This document shows, in pieces, positions 27,172-36,385 of a stretch of DNA of 64,000 nucleotides. Position numbers and translations under genes: made by a program. A model generated the notes under the pieces. It worked only from the letters and a program-made list of their open reading frames with translations. It was not told the DNA's origin and did no database searches. Numbering within the stretch: the stretch's first letter is position 1; each line of letters begins with the position of its first letter. Source of the stretch: Aeoliella mucimassa (GTDB lineage: Bacteria > Planctomycetota > Planctomycetia > Pirellulales > Lacipirellulaceae); the NCBI RefSeq assembly GCF_007748035.1, contig NZ_CP036278.1, positions 2,108,001 through 2,172,000 of the forward strand, in the 5' to 3' direction.

Positions 27172-27477
27172 TATCGTGGTTTCTTTCACGGCAGGTTTGC
27201 TCTTCCCAGCGAGTTGTGGTTGCCAAGGCACGCCGGTTACGCCCAGTTGGGGCCCACGTTCTGTGCCCAAGGGCAGGGGAGTGACCGTTCGGGCACTCGA
27301 TACTGGATGCAAGCATCCATTTTCGGCGATCCTGATGCCTCTAAATATACCGCAACTTGCTCTCCGCTGTCAGTCCGAGGGGGGAGTTTCTCTTGCAGGT
27401 TGGACGACTCCCGCGTACATTGCCGGCGGCAAAATGCCGCACCCCGTACCTCCCGGCCGTAGCACAAAGGATTACCG
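27172..27477. other. Intergenic, nothing recognised
   Basis: About 300 bp between divergent genes, so promoters in both directions are expected. No RNA gene or repeat is evident. Confidence 0.45.
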
Positions 27478-27753
27478 ATGGCCAATAGTGCCCAATGGCA
27501 GCAGACCTTTCTCAAGTGGCCCGCGTCGATCCAACGCCGGGGCATCCTGACCACGGTGCTCAACGAGCATATCCCGTTCAAGGGATTCATGACGACCGAC
27601 TCTTTGTTGCTACTGGAGCGACAGAATCCCGACTCACTCGGCGCTCGATTCGTCGTGCTTGAGTATGAGGTGATCAACTCAATGCGGTATATCGATCCGT
27701 TAAAGGCCGAGAACTTTGCTGAGCTTGGTTTTGTTGGCAAGCTCTCTCAGTAA
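27478..27753 (+). CDS. Conserved small hypothetical protein, 91 aa
   Basis: Not recognised as a named family. The ATG at 27478 follows AAAGGA. The protein has no signal peptide and reads like a small cytoplasmic beta-rich domain: WQQTFLKWPASIQRRGILTTVLNEHIPF...TTDSLLLLERQNPDSLGARFVVLEYEVINSMRY. It may be an Hfq/LSm-like or PilZ-like beta barrel, but I cannot tell. Downstream, 22 bp away, is a membrane protein gene on the same strand. Confidence 0.65.
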   Translation: MANSAQWQQTFLKWPASIQRRGILTTVLNEHIPFKGFMTTDSLLLLERQNPDSLGARFVVLEYEVINSMRYIDPLKAENFAELGFVGKLSQ

Positions 27754-27775
27754 CGTCAAACCAAGGAGGCCTGTG

Positions 27776-28288
27776 ATGACGGAGCAAGCTGAGGGTAAAC
27801 GCAGCCATGCACTTCGCCAGTGGGTTCGCTTCAGCCTTGGCACCTTACTGCTAGCGACCACCTTCACGTGCATCGCCGTGGTCGTGGGGTTATGGCAGAT
27901 CAAACCACCCAAGGACCTGCCCCAGATCATCACGGTACTTGGTCCCGTGACCTCGGGAGAGAAGGTCGCGCTCGACTATCCTACCGACGACGAAACACTC
28001 GCCGCATTCGATGAAGCCCTCGCCCAGCAGCCGGGGCTGGGGGGAGTCCGCTCGGCAAGTAAATTAAAAGATTGCGTGCTGATACGTGAGAAGATCGCCG
28101 ATTACATGGACGCAACCAAAGAGTACTACATGATCGGGAAAGCGCGGCTCCACCACGCGCACTATCGCTGCTCGTTGTATGCGGGGCCCGACCAGGAAAT
28201 TCGTTTTGTGTTGGTCATCGATCATCAGCACTTGCACATGATAAGCGAGCCAGCACAGGGAGAGGCTCTGGCCGACAGTAATTCGTGA
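27776..28288 (+). CDS. Membrane-anchored hypothetical protein, 170 aa
   Basis: The ATG at 27776 follows a near-perfect ribosome site (AAGGAGG). One transmembrane segment is seen at about residues 18-38 (LGTLLLATTFTCIAVVVGLW), preceded by a short basic cytoplasmic tail. The rest is a soluble domain without recognised motifs. The domain is likely periplasmic. It is probably co-expressed with the small gene upstream. Confidence 0.7.
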   Translation: MTEQAEGKRSHALRQWVRFSLGTLLLATTFTCIAVVVGLWQIKPPKDLPQIITVLGPVTSGEKVALDYPTDDETLAAFDEALAQQPGLGGVRSASKLKDCVLIREKIADYMDATKEYYMIGKARLHHAHYRCSLYAGPDQEIRFVLVIDHQHLHMISEPAQGEALADSNS

Positions 28289-28314
28289 GCGAACGAGTAG
28301 ATCCCCTGGGACCG

Positions 28315-29466
28315 CTACTCGTTAAGTTTCTGCAACTCGAGCACTTCTGAATTATCAATCCATGCGACAAAGTAGGGGTGCTTCGCTGCGCGGCGTTTCA
28401 TGATCAACAGAAACGGGCGGTCGACCACGTATTCGTATTCAATCCCACCTGGGGCGGCTTCGGCCGGTGTCGCTTCGAGTTCCGCTTCCGAAACGATTGC
28501 GGCACCCCCTTTGTCGAGTCGGAACTTGATCGATTGCACCGCTTTCGAAATGAAATGGCCTGGTGGATGAACCTTGTCCAGAATCAGCTTGTCGGAACCT
28601 TCGAGTTCGCTAAACTCATGCACCACCGATTGCACCACGTTGGGCACCCGTAGCACTTCGTCGCCTTCGAAGGCAAATGCCTGATCTTGATTCGCTGCGA
28701 TCTGCTCGTAGACATGTTCGATGGTCTCTTGCAGCGTCTCGGATCGGGGCACCACGGCCACCAGCAACTGATTTTCCTCCTGGTCCGCGGTCAGATCGAT
28801 GGCAAACTCCGCCAAAGTCGACGACGTAACATCTTCGGGAACCTGGAACAGCAGTTTCAGTTGCTTGGACTGCTTTGAGCTAAGCTCCCAATCGTGGCCA
28901 TGGTGCAGTTCGAATGCTTCCACGCGGTTCTTCTCACCATCGCCATCGGTGAACTCCAGCGTGCACTCCTCGAACGGAGTGGTGAACTTCACTTGTGCAT
29001 CCATGTAGCAGTAGGCTACCAATCCGTCGGCCTGCTCGAACGTCGGCGGACTGACGCTGGGAAATTGCTTTTTCATCTCCGCGTGAATGGTCTGCACGAT
29101 GCTCTGATCGGTCAGTCCAGCGGCCGCATAGAAACTGCCAGGCGGGAGGTCGGCTGCGCTGACTTCCGACTGATTCAGCCGGCTGGCGATCTCTTCGGCA
29201 TGCTCGACCTGCAGCGGCTCGCCAAGAGCATCGTCGCCCGCGCGGTTCCAGGCCACCTGGAACGTAGCGCACCACAGCACGTTGCTCCAGTCGGTGAGTG
29301 GAGTATTGAGCGTTGGCACGACCTGGGTGCCGTTCGACTCGCCAGTCCTTGGTACCTCGGGCGAGTTGCTCACCGGTTCGTCCGCTTGCTTTTCTCGGCA
29401 GCCAATAGCCAGAGTGAGCGTAGCAATAAGCAACCAACAGCATCGAGGGTTAAAACTACCAATCAT
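28315..29466 (-). CDS. Serpin-like lipoprotein
   Basis: A 383-aa protein, close to normal serpin length. It has a lipoprotein signal (WLLIATLTLAIGC, lipobox LAIGC). The serpin C-terminal signature YVVDRPFLLIM fits the family pattern (hydrophobic-x-hydrophobic-D-R-P-F). Just before it lies FISKAVQSIKFRLDKGGAAIVSEAELEA, which occupies the place of the hinge and start of the reactive loop. The hinge is atypical (GGAA rather than GTEAAA), so inhibitory ability is uncertain. The N-terminal half is divergent and may lack the usual first helices. It would sit on the outer or inner membrane. No protease gene is adjacent. Confidence 0.65.
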   Translation of the reverse strand: MIGSFNPRCCWLLIATLTLAIGCREKQADEPVSNSPEVPRTGESNGTQVVPTLNTPLTDWSNVLWCATFQVAWNRAGDDALGEPLQVEHAEEIASRLNQSEVSAADLPPGSFYAAAGLTDQSIVQTIHAEMKKQFPSVSPPTFEQADGLVAYCYMDAQVKFTTPFEECTLEFTDGDGEKNRVEAFELHHGHDWELSSKQSKQLKLLFQVPEDVTSSTLAEFAIDLTADQEENQLLVAVVPRSETLQETIEHVYEQIAANQDQAFAFEGDEVLRVPNVVQSVVHEFSELEGSDKLILDKVHPPGHFISKAVQSIKFRLDKGGAAIVSEAELEATPAEAAPGGIEYEYVVDRPFLLIMKRRAAKHPYFVAWIDNSEVLELQKLNE

Positions 29467-29640
29467 GACTATCGCTCCATCAAAGTTTAGAATCGTAGGA
29501 TCGCTATTTTACCACAAACCACCAGTTCGTCGCTCTGCTGGCAGTCATACCGACGAACCTCAACAATCTTGACCACTTGCAGAGATCCGCTAGAATCGAC
29601 GTCGATGAGGGGCACTCATCCTATTCTTGGGGGATGACCG

Positions 29641-31758
29641 ATGTTACGCGTAAACAGCTTGCTAGCGGTCGGGTTGTTGTTGTTAGCCACTCCGGCATGG
29701 TCGCAAACCGATCTGCCTTGGTGGGTTGATTCGGTGCATGTCTCCCCGCCAGGCGTGGGGGGAATCGGCGCGATTACTCTCGAAGGCACCTGGATCGATA
29801 CCGGTGCGCCCGATGCTATTTCGCACTCGGTGATCGATGGCAAGTTGCATCTCACGGTTGCCGCGCCCGACTTGAACGTGAACACCGGCGACGCACTCAC
29901 TCCGTGGACTCTCACCGAGGAGTTTGGCCCCCTCGATCCGCTGGTCAACGAAATCAACGGGTCGATCTTCTCGGTCGATCCCGCTAATCGCGGCAATCGC
30001 CAATGGGTTTCGGGACCTAATATTCTCGGCTGGATTTATCCCCAGCCACGTGGAGAGTTTCGTGGGCTAGGAAGTTTAGGGCAGGCAGGGCTGATGAGCG
30101 CAGCGTACGACGTGTCGGCCAATGGCAACGTCGTTACCGGGCAGGCCGCCATGGCAGATAGCGCCGGGGCGATCACCACCACCGCGTTCGCTTGGTCCGA
30201 GGCAACCGGCATGATATCGCTGGGCCTGCTGCCCAACGGCGCGCCTGGCAGCAGCACTGGCCGAGGTGTTTCGGCCGATGGCAATTATATCGTGGGCGAT
30301 TCGGCCTCGCGCGACGATTTTGGCCTTCACGGCCAGGAGGCGTTTCGCTGGTCGCTTGGTTCCGGCGTGGAAGGGCTAGGGCACCTGCATGAAGGATATG
30401 CAACGAGCGAAGCCCGAGCGACCTCACGAAACGGTGAAGTAGTGGTCGGCGTCGACGACTTCTATCCTCCAAGTTTCGCGCCGATTCCCATTGGGTACTT
30501 TCAACGCGCGTTTCGCTACACCGACGCTTCTGGCATGCAAGACCTCGGCACCTTGCCGGCGTACACCACGGACTCGGCCAGTGAAGCGGTCGACGTAAGT
30601 GCCGATGGAAACGTGATTGTGGGCAACGCGTTTCGCAGTCCTTATTCAGCAACCGACGCGATTCATTTCGATCAAGCTCAGCCGTTCCTATGGACCGAAG
30701 AAACGGGCATGCAGGGGTTGGGGAACCCAGGCCGGGCAGTGATTGCCATTTATCCCACTCCGAACCAACAGACGATCGCCAATGCGGTGTCGGCCGATGG
30801 CAAAATCGTAGTAGGAGTCGACCGCCTGTACTGGGAAGATTTGACACTGCCACCATGGCCAGCGGTGCCAGCTCCGTTTGATCAAGCCGTGATGTGGACC
30901 GAAGAGAGCGGCTGGCGAGACCTGCGACCGTTCCGCATGGCACCAGGGCCTGAGTTTGTTGGCTCCGAAGCGGTCGACGTGTCGGCCGAGACCGGCGCGA
31001 TTATCGGGCAGGCGTATCTCACCTCGGTCGATGCCACCAGTTCGTCGGCATGGCTCGAAGGCGACCTGGACGAACTTGGGCGGACTCAAGTGCCATTTAT
31101 TTGGGACGAAACACACGGCATGCGCCCGCTGGCTCGCGTGCTGGCCGGCGACTACGGCCTCGACTTCGAGGGCTGGCGACTTAACCAGGCGACCGCCATT
31201 TCGGACGATGGCACCACGATCGTCGGTGTCGGCGTGAACCCCGATGGTGTCGAGGAAGCCTGGCGGGCGGTGATGTATCGAACCACTCGGGCCGGCGACA
31301 CCGACTTTGATGGCGATGTCGATCAACTCGACGTTGCCGCATTGGCAGCCAATATGGGCAAATCTTCCACCCAGCAGGACCTCTACTGGATGGATGGCGA
31401 CTTCGACAACAATGGCGTGATCGACGAGGCGGATCACTTGCTGCTGCTCGCCAACTACGACGGTCGCGCGGTCGGCGATTTCAATGCCGATGGCATCGTG
31501 AATCTCGCCGATTACACGGTCTGGCGAGACCATCTCGGCCTGAACACCGGCATCGCCGACGCCAGCGGCGATGGCTACGTCACCAAGCACGACTACGATG
31601 TCTGGCAGCAGAACTTTGGCACCGTGCTCGATGGCAACCTCGCCCAACTCACCAGTGGCGCGGTGCCCGAGCCTGCGACTTCGGTCCTCACGTTGTTCGG
31701 TCTGGCTTTGTGCGTGGTTGCTCGTCGGCGCCACCGTGATTCCACTGCGACCGAATGA
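29641..31758 (+). CDS. PEP-CTERM protein with HAF repeats and dockerin-like loops
   Basis: A 705-aa exported protein, ATG at 29641 after GGGGGA. It has a signal peptide (residues 1-22, ending AWSQ). Residues about 140-530 carry repeated HAF-type units, e.g. GRGVSADGNYIVGDS, followed by AFRYTDASGMQDLG. About 555-680 are calcium-loop, dockerin-like segments: GDTDFDGDVDQLDV, GDFDNNGVIDEAD, GDFNADGIVNLADYTVWRD, GDGYVTKHDYDVW. It ends with VPEPATSVLTLFGLALCVVARRRHR, a PEP-CTERM sorting signal processed by an exosortase. Its stop is two bases from the end of the split fucosidase, on the opposite strand. Confidence 0.9.
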   Translation: MLRVNSLLAVGLLLLATPAWSQTDLPWWVDSVHVSPPGVGGIGAITLEGTWIDTGAPDAISHSVIDGKLHLTVAAPDLNVNTGDALTPWTLTEEFGPLDPLVNEINGSIFSVDPANRGNRQWVSGPNILGWIYPQPRGEFRGLGSLGQAGLMSAAYDVSANGNVVTGQAAMADSAGAITTTAFAWSEATGMISLGLLPNGAPGSSTGRGVSADGNYIVGDSASRDDFGLHGQEAFRWSLGSGVEGLGHLHEGYATSEARATSRNGEVVVGVDDFYPPSFAPIPIGYFQRAFRYTDASGMQDLGTLPAYTTDSASEAVDVSADGNVIVGNAFRSPYSATDAIHFDQAQPFLWTEETGMQGLGNPGRAVIAIYPTPNQQTIANAVSADGKIVVGVDRLYWEDLTLPPWPAVPAPFDQAVMWTEESGWRDLRPFRMAPGPEFVGSEAVDVSAETGAIIGQAYLTSVDATSSSAWLEGDLDELGRTQVPFIWDETHGMRPLARVLAGDYGLDFEGWRLNQATAISDDGTTIVGVGVNPDGVEEAWRAVMYRTTRAGDTDFDGDVDQLDVAALAANMGKSSTQQDLYWMDGDFDNNGVIDEADHLLLLANYDGRAVGDFNADGIVNLADYTVWRDHLGLNTGIADASGDGYVTKHDYDVWQQNFGTVLDGNLAQLTSGAVPEPATSVLTLFGLALCVVARRRHRDSTATE

Positions 31759-31862
31759 GTTAATAGGCGGCCAACTTGCGGATGCTGGGAGTGGCCACCG
31801 CGGTGGCGCGCAGCCGGAGGGCGCTCAGTTGCGTCGCGTCGAACCGGTGAATCCACTTATGA

Positions 31863-31871
31863 CCAATGGAT
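31863..31871. repeat. 9-bp target site duplication, left copy
   Basis: CCAATGGAT adjoins the left IS end and recurs at 32907-32915 at the right IS end. A 9-bp duplication suits IS5-family elements of the IS903 type. It shows this copy arose by simple insertion. Confidence 0.9.
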
Positions 31872-32906
31872 GGCCTTGTTGACTAACTCCACTCGAACTG
31901 TGGAAGCCCGAGTTGGGTGAATTGATTGATGATTTTACAGCGCAAGCGGGCTTCCGTTTGTTGGTTTTCGAATACTCGGTTTTTGAGATGGCTCCCAAAG
32001 CTTTGTTTCACTCGGTACATGGTCGTTTCCGCCAAGCTTCTACGATGATAGCCCACTTCCTCTTTCCAACTCCTACGCCCCTTGCGTCGAATCTGACGAA
32101 TTGCCTCGTCCCGGGGCAAAGGCTCCTCCGCAGAGTTGCCATGTTGTTTGATCTTGGCGTTGTGCTGCGGCGGAATCACCGGCTCAATGCCTTCGGATTC
32201 CAGCCCTTCATAAACCTTCCACTTGTCGTAACTACCGTCGCCGTGAAACTTTTTTACGGGCTGCTCCACCTGCTCCAGCATTTCGGGAACCGCATCGGCA
32301 TCGTGGCAACTGTTCTCGGTCAAAATCTCCGCCACAATCTCGCGGGTGTCAGGATTCACCGACAAATGCAGCTTCCGCCATGTCCGCCGCTTCGACTTGC
32401 CATGCGTCCGCATCTTCCATTCGCCCTCGCCAAACACTTTCATGCCGGTGCTATCCACCACGATATCGATGTCGCCCCTCTTGTTAGCGATATCGAGCGA
32501 AACATTCAGCTTGCTGGCTCGCTTGGCGAGCGAAGAATAATTGGGAATCGCTGCCTCGACGCCCAACATCGCCACCAGCGAGCGGCCGAATCCCTCAGTC
32601 TGCCGATAGGGAAGTTTCAGCAGTTCGCGAATCGTCAGCAAGCACTCGATCGCCGTATCGCTGAAGACAAAAGGGCGACCGACTTTTGTCTGGTCGTTAG
32701 GATGTTCCCAGTTCTCCAACGCCTCGTCGCTAAACCAAATAGTGATGTTTCCACGCTCGATGAGCGACTTGTTATACTCCTTCCAGTTCGTGACTTTGTA
32801 GGTTCGTTTTTCTTTCGTAGCCATGTTCGATCTCCGTAAAAAAGGTACGTGGTTCCATTCCACGTTAGTTTTTACGGAGGTTTGTGACTAATTGTTCAAC
32901 AAGGCC
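31872..32906 (-). mobile_element. IS5-like insertion sequence, copy 1 (1035 bp)
   Basis: The ends are inverted repeats starting GGCCTTGTTGA on both sides. Its transposase lies on the minus strand. It is flanked by a perfect 9-bp duplication (31863-31871 and 32907-32915). Copy 2 at 52443-53477 has the same length, and the two transposases translate identically over 326 codons. The near-identity suggests recent spread. Confidence 0.95.
31883..32824 (-). CDS. IS5-family transposase (copy 1)
   Basis: A 313-aa DDE transposase from ATG 32824 (an upstream in-frame Met at 32863 lies near the IS end). N-terminal part: VTNWKEYNKSLIERGNITIWF, a typical IS5 opening. The catalytic domain has DIDIVVDSTGMKVFGEGEW (first Asp), FHGDGSYDKWK (second Asp) and a late Glu in HRRSLAETTMYRVKQSFG, the IS5 Y-(2)-R-(3)-E-(6)-K block. 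The sequence is full length and looks active. An identical protein is encoded by copy 2. Confidence 0.95.
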   Translation of the reverse strand: MATKEKRTYKVTNWKEYNKSLIERGNITIWFSDEALENWEHPNDQTKVGRPFVFSDTAIECLLTIRELLKLPYRQTEGFGRSLVAMLGVEAAIPNYSSLAKRASKLNVSLDIANKRGDIDIVVDSTGMKVFGEGEWKMRTHGKSKRRTWRKLHLSVNPDTREIVAEILTENSCHDADAVPEMLEQVEQPVKKFHGDGSYDKWKVYEGLESEGIEPVIPPQHNAKIKQHGNSAEEPLPRDEAIRQIRRKGRRSWKEEVGYHRRSLAETTMYRVKQSFGSHLKNRVFENQQTEARLRCKIINQFTQLGLPQFEWS

Positions 32907-32915
32907 CCAATGGAT
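32907..32915. repeat. 9-bp target site duplication, right copy
   Basis: CCAATGGAT, matching the copy at 31863-31871. Confidence 0.9.
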
Positions 32916-34373
32916 TGTCCTTTCGCTAGCGGGTGCCAGGCTCCATCCTCCGTGCGGCCCTCGACCACGTAGCTGCGGACCCGTTCCCCCTGTTCGATGT
33001 CTTCCATTAACACGACTTGGTCAACCCGCTGGGGAGCAGCGAAGGTAAGTTCCACGAGTTCTCCAAAGCCGCTGGTCTCGCCAACCGGAGTCGCAAAACG
33101 CTCGCGGAGCCGATCGCCGAACGCTTGCAGTCGCTCAATATCGCTCTCCGGCACCAGACCCTCGGAGTTCACTACCTCGCCGAGGATGAAGTTGCAATTA
33201 CGCCCCACCGACTGGTCGTACATGGTCTCCAATGTCGACAGGGACAGCGCGTCGTCGTCTTGATTCGGCGACCAGAACCAGTTGTGTGTTCCGTTCGCCC
33301 CTCGCAGCGGAACATCCACCATGCCTGGCGACCAGCGGGCGGCCCCCGCGACGCCGGAGTGGAGGTGAGGTTTCCATAGCGAGGAGTTGTGCGACACGAA
33401 CTCGCCATCGCTAGCGGCTGGCATCGTCGCCCAGCATGGTGAGCCGGCGTGCCCCGCTTCGTTGCCGATCCAGCGATGATCCGAACGCTGCCCGCTATGG
33501 TAGAACACGCTATCGGGCTGGTGTTGCTCGAAGATCGGCAGCACGTCGGGGCCACCTTGCTGGGGAGTCATCACGCCGGCGTCGAACCAAATCTGCACCA
33601 GCGGGCCATACCGCGAGCAAAGCTCTTCGGTCATTTTCTCCGCCACGCGATTGAACTGCTGCTGCTTCTCAGTGCCGCGGCCGCGTCCCCAGTCGACATA
33701 GTGGCCCCACACTTCCCAGTACACATTTCGATGCGTGCTGAAGTAAATGCCCGGCAAAATGTCGGCCTTGCGACACGACTCCACGAAGTCGGCCACCACG
33801 TCCCCTTTGCCATCGCGCCACTTCGCCTGCTTCACCCCGTAGGGATAAAGATCGCTTTGCCATTGCATGAAGCCATTGAAGTGGGTCGCGGTAAACACCG
33901 CGTACTTCGCCCCCAGGGCTTTGGCCGCTTCGATCCACTGATCGGTGTCGAGCTTCGTAGGATTGTACAACGCGGGATCAAAACGCTTGCGAGTGGTGTT
34001 ATTCGGTGCGGTATCGCCGGCGGCCACCGGCATGTCGAAGTGATAGATCAAGCCAAGCTCGCAGTCTTGCCAACGTTGTTGAGCCGCAGTGGGCCGAGCA
34101 AGTTCGATCGTACCACCTGTGTTGCTATTGGCTGTGACTGGCGGTTGAGCGAGCAGCGAAGCGGGCGACTGCAGCAGGCCTTGCGTGACGCCGAGGGCCG
34201 TTGCCGATTGCAGAAAGCGTCGCCGAGAGACTGATGGCATCGGGCTATCCATTCGTTGGAGGAGGAGAACGCTGTAGAGTATAGCGCTTGCCCGAACCGG
34301 TTGCAGCCGTTTTCCGCGGAAAACGCGACTTGTCAGGTGCAATGCTCAGCCGCAGTGTTCCACGCCGGCGCGG

Positions 34374-36242
34374 CTACTGCTCGCCGATCTCGGGTTGCAC
34401 GCCGAGAATGCTCGAAAGCTCGAGCAGCAGGCGTTCGGCCGCTCCCATCTCGGCTCGTTGTTCGAGCACCGAGCGGGCGAGGGCCGGGTTGTCGGTCAGT
34501 AGCCCATCGGCGCCGCGGCTGATCATGGTCGACATACTCACCGCGTCGTTCACGGTCCACACATAAACCTCTTTGTCATTCTGGTGGGCGCTGCGGATCA
34601 GCCGGCGGTTCGCAAACCTCGCATTCACTGCCAGGAAATCGGCCTTCATTTTGCTCATGCTGCCAGCCGAAACCGACATCAGTAGACCAACCTTCCACTC
34701 CGGGCGAATCGATTTCATCTTCTCGACTTTGTCACGTTTTAGCGACATCGCCATCACCTGGTCGGTCATCCCTCGCGCTTCGACAAGTTCGGCCACACGC
34801 TCCTCAAGTTGCTGATCGTGCCCGTAGTATTTCAGCTCGATATTCACATGGATGCGGTCCTTGCAGAGATCGAGCACCTCGCCAAGGGTCGGCACACGCT
34901 CGGCGTTGAACTTTGCATCGTACCAGCTTCCGATATCGATCGACTCAAGATCGGCCAGGTTCGCATCCCAAATCTTCAGGCGATTGCCCGCCAGCTTCAT
35001 GAAGTCGCTATCGTGTACCACCACTACTTCGCCATCGGCAGTCTCCTGCACGTCGAGTTCAATGAAGTCGGCCCCGTCTTCGATCGCCTGACGAAACGCA
35101 GCCATCGTGTTTTCGGGCGCGGAGACCGAGGCCCCGCGGTGGGCCATGATCTTTACGTTGTCTTCCAGCGAAATATTGCGAATCGCCACGATACCCACGC
35201 CGAGGGCTATCGCAAATCCCAGCACTGCACCAACGACGATGCGTCGGTGATTGATGGCCGAAGGTTTCTTGTCGTCGACCGCTGCTTCAAGCGTCGCCTG
35301 CAACTCGCGATCGGTGCAGTTGGTGCCAAACTCGTGATAGAAACTGTAGAGCAGCGAGCTGAACGAAATCGTGCTGAGCAAATTGACCGCCAGATTCACC
35401 ACGGTCCACAGCAACAAGGTGATGCCAACCGTGAATGCCAGCAATCGCAGCGAGGCCGACGAGTCGGGCGTGATGGCCCTGCCGAGTAGTCCAACCAGAC
35501 CCGAGGCAATGCCACCGAGTGCGAATGTCGCGATCAACCAGGCGACGATCCAGAACAGTAGTTTGCGTCGATGCCCGGCTACTCGCTCGCGACTCACCTG
35601 CAACGCCTGCTGCGGGGCGATGTTCTCGAACAGCACCAGCGGCAACGCCAGAAACCAGTTGCAAGCCAAGCGCAGCAGTAGCACAGTCATGCCGGTCAGG
35701 CAGATGGCTGCCAGCGCCACCGCCCACAGAAACACTGGCGGCTTCTCTTTTAGATAAAAGTTGATGTCGTACTCGGTAAGCAGGCTCATGTAGATCGCAC
35801 CAATCACCACCAGAAACGGTAACACCGCCAGCAGAGTCCAAACCACGATCCGCATGGTCACTCGTAACAAAGGCCAGGCCTTACTTGCGGCAAAACGGAG
35901 TCCAACCGTTGTGAGCAAATGATTCGGTCGCGTATCGCAGGCGAGAATCCCCAGCAGGGCTGCTTGCTCGAGCGCAACAATTGCCAGCCACAGCCCCCCG
36001 ATCACGATCAGCGAAATCCATCCCACCGGGCCAAGGAAGAAGAACAGGATGTCCATGTCGGAGACCACCGAGCTTCCTCCCAAGGCAAGCATGCCATGAA
36101 AGAATATACTCACCAGCGGAGTGAGCACCACGAACGCGAGCACCTTGAACGCAATGTCGGTGAACACCAACGATTTCCACGACGAGCGAATGTGCTGCAC
36201 CACATCGTGGGCGAGGGTAGGGGGGGCGTTCGACGGTGCCAT
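34374..36242 (-). CDS. Membrane-bound glycerophosphodiester phosphodiesterase
   Basis: A 622-aa protein. Residues about 20-350 are a multi-pass membrane region (about six to eight segments), like the glycerophosphoryl diester phosphodiesterase membrane domain. The C-terminal 260 residues are a GDPD TIM barrel: KIMAHRGASVSAPENTMAAFRQAI, ADFIELDVQETADGEVVVVHDSDF (catalytic His and metal-binding Glu/Asp), HVNIELKYY, VYVWTVND, and DGLLTDNP. It hydrolyses glycerophosphodiesters to glycerol-3-phosphate and alcohol. The same fusion is seen in other bacteria. The start is ATG 36242. The fucosidase lies downstream on the same strand. Confidence 0.9.
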   Translation of the reverse strand: MAPSNAPPTLAHDVVQHIRSSWKSLVFTDIAFKVLAFVVLTPLVSIFFHGMLALGGSSVVSDMDILFFFLGPVGWISLIVIGGLWLAIVALEQAALLGILACDTRPNHLLTTVGLRFAASKAWPLLRVTMRIVVWTLLAVLPFLVVIGAIYMSLLTEYDINFYLKEKPPVFLWAVALAAICLTGMTVLLLRLACNWFLALPLVLFENIAPQQALQVSRERVAGHRRKLLFWIVAWLIATFALGGIASGLVGLLGRAITPDSSASLRLLAFTVGITLLLWTVVNLAVNLLSTISFSSLLYSFYHEFGTNCTDRELQATLEAAVDDKKPSAINHRRIVVGAVLGFAIALGVGIVAIRNISLEDNVKIMAHRGASVSAPENTMAAFRQAIEDGADFIELDVQETADGEVVVVHDSDFMKLAGNRLKIWDANLADLESIDIGSWYDAKFNAERVPTLGEVLDLCKDRIHVNIELKYYGHDQQLEERVAELVEARGMTDQVMAMSLKRDKVEKMKSIRPEWKVGLLMSVSAGSMSKMKADFLAVNARFANRRLIRSAHQNDKEVYVWTVNDAVSMSTMISRGADGLLTDNPALARSVLEQRAEMGAAERLLLELSSILGVQPEIGEQ

Positions 36243-36385
36243 TGCAGTTCTCCCAAGTTGCAAAAGGGGCCTCAGCCGCTCGGCCTCACCTGCCGGCCAA
36301 TGGCTGCGAACCATACTACCATTGTTGGCAAGAGAACCAACATCGAAACGGCGGAGGGTGGGGATTTATTTAGAGATCTGAACCA

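Larger units (their letters stand above)
31760..34252 (-). pseudogene. alpha-L-fucosidase (GH29-like), split by an insertion sequence
   Basis: A Tat-exported glycosidase (SRRRFLQSATALGV near the N-terminus). The catalytic-domain text is GH29-like: LIYHFDMPVAAG, LDTDQWIEAAKALGAKYAVFTATHFNGF, and GPLVQIWFDAG with the Asp nucleophile candidate. The IS (31872-32906) sits near the 3' end. Removing it plus one copy of the 9-bp duplication joins GQSIG to HKWIHRFDATQLSALRL and restores a continuous 482-aa frame ending at 31760. The present allele gives a protein lacking about 35 C-terminal residues and ending in five IS-encoded residues. Start 34252 or 34240 is uncertain. A residual function cannot be excluded. 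Confidence 0.85.

Noticed and set aside
30688-31734. A 348-codon minus-strand frame
   Set aside because: Antisense to the PEP-CTERM protein, whose signal peptide, repeats and sorting signal are clear.
31913-32839. A 308-codon frame antisense to the transposase, also in copy 2 (52484-53410)
   Set aside because: Mirror image of the IS5 transposase codons with no motif of its own.
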